Source: Ridgeia piscesae
Taxonomy: Eukaryota; Annelida; Polychaeta; Sabellida; Siboglinidae
DNA length: 64,000 bases
Direction of reading: 5' to 3'
Assembly: GCA_025642075.2 (NCBI GenBank)
Contig: JAODUO010000643.1
Span: 490,001 to 554,000, forward strand
Shown here: piece after piece, positions 63,836 to 64,000 of the stretch
Layout of the letters: each line of letters begins with the position of its first letter
Numbering within the stretch: the first letter of the stretch is position 1
Program-made: the position numbers and the translations under genes
The notes under the pieces: generated by a model
The model's database searches: none
The model's input: only the letters and a program-made list of their open reading frames with translations
Told to the model about the DNA's origin: nothing

Positions 63836-64000
63836 TGCATAATATAATAGTGATGTGTACTATTAATGTAAATTCGATGTGTTTATTAATTTACTATTTC
63901 TAAATCTGGTCTTAAACCAGTTATTTATTTAATATTTATTTATTTTTAATAAATATTTATATAGTTCTGTGTAAGAAGAACATTTTAGCGTGGATAAATT
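63527..64000. other. RAD50 intron 22, start, with (TA)n(CA)n at 63763-63835
   Basis: A compound dinucleotide tract and AT-rich sequence. No exon before the window ends. Confidence 0.7.

Overview
Organism and overall character. The window is animal nuclear DNA: genes are split into short exons with GT..AG introns, microsatellites and minisatellites are abundant, and there are tRNA-derived SINEs, non-LTR retrotransposons and several DNA-transposon families. A divergent TALE homeobox gene and the repeat style suggest a spiralian, most likely a mollusc; this is an inference, because no species-diagnostic gene is present.

Layout. 1-21 kb holds no complete gene that I can recognise. It has a satellite-like tandem array (285-1375), long simple repeats and minisatellites, an intron-split Ty3-type integrase relic (minus strand, 3.1-4.3 kb), two unassigned possible exons (5.2-5.6 and 9.7-9.9 kb), and a decayed Mutator-like transposase (minus strand, 11.2-17.5 kb) broken by a hAT-like element with an exact 8-bp target duplication and by a 5'-truncated LINE. 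21.5-28.0 kb carries a complete eight-exon minus-strand gene for a 612-residue acidic protein with repeated YSxDFE motifs that I cannot name. It lies head to head with RAD50.

30.1-63.5 kb is the 5' half of RAD50 on the plus strand: 22 exons encode about 657 residues, from Walker A through the Q-loop into the first coiled coil. The zinc hook and C-terminal half lie beyond the window. Every exon phase is continuous. Intron 8 (8.1 kb) contains a complete five-exon antisense gene for a divergent TALE homeodomain protein of 436 residues. Three of its exons are diverged copies of one another and share a QPxLWxPWxQS motif. RAD50 exons 20 and 21 lie in a tandem duplication (58.7-59.6 and 60.1-62.1 kb). 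Using both copies in series would break the frame, so they can only work as alternatives, or the duplication is an assembly or haplotype artefact. The second copy carries a 1153-bp piggyBac-like element at TTAA, and the first copy preserves the empty site.

How the parts relate. RAD50 is the ATPase and coiled-coil core of the MRE11-RAD50-NBS1 DNA-break complex. The nested homeobox gene has its own TATA box and is transcribed against RAD50. Much of the remaining sequence is transposon and tandem-repeat DNA, and several arrays lie within tens of bases of RAD50 splice sites.
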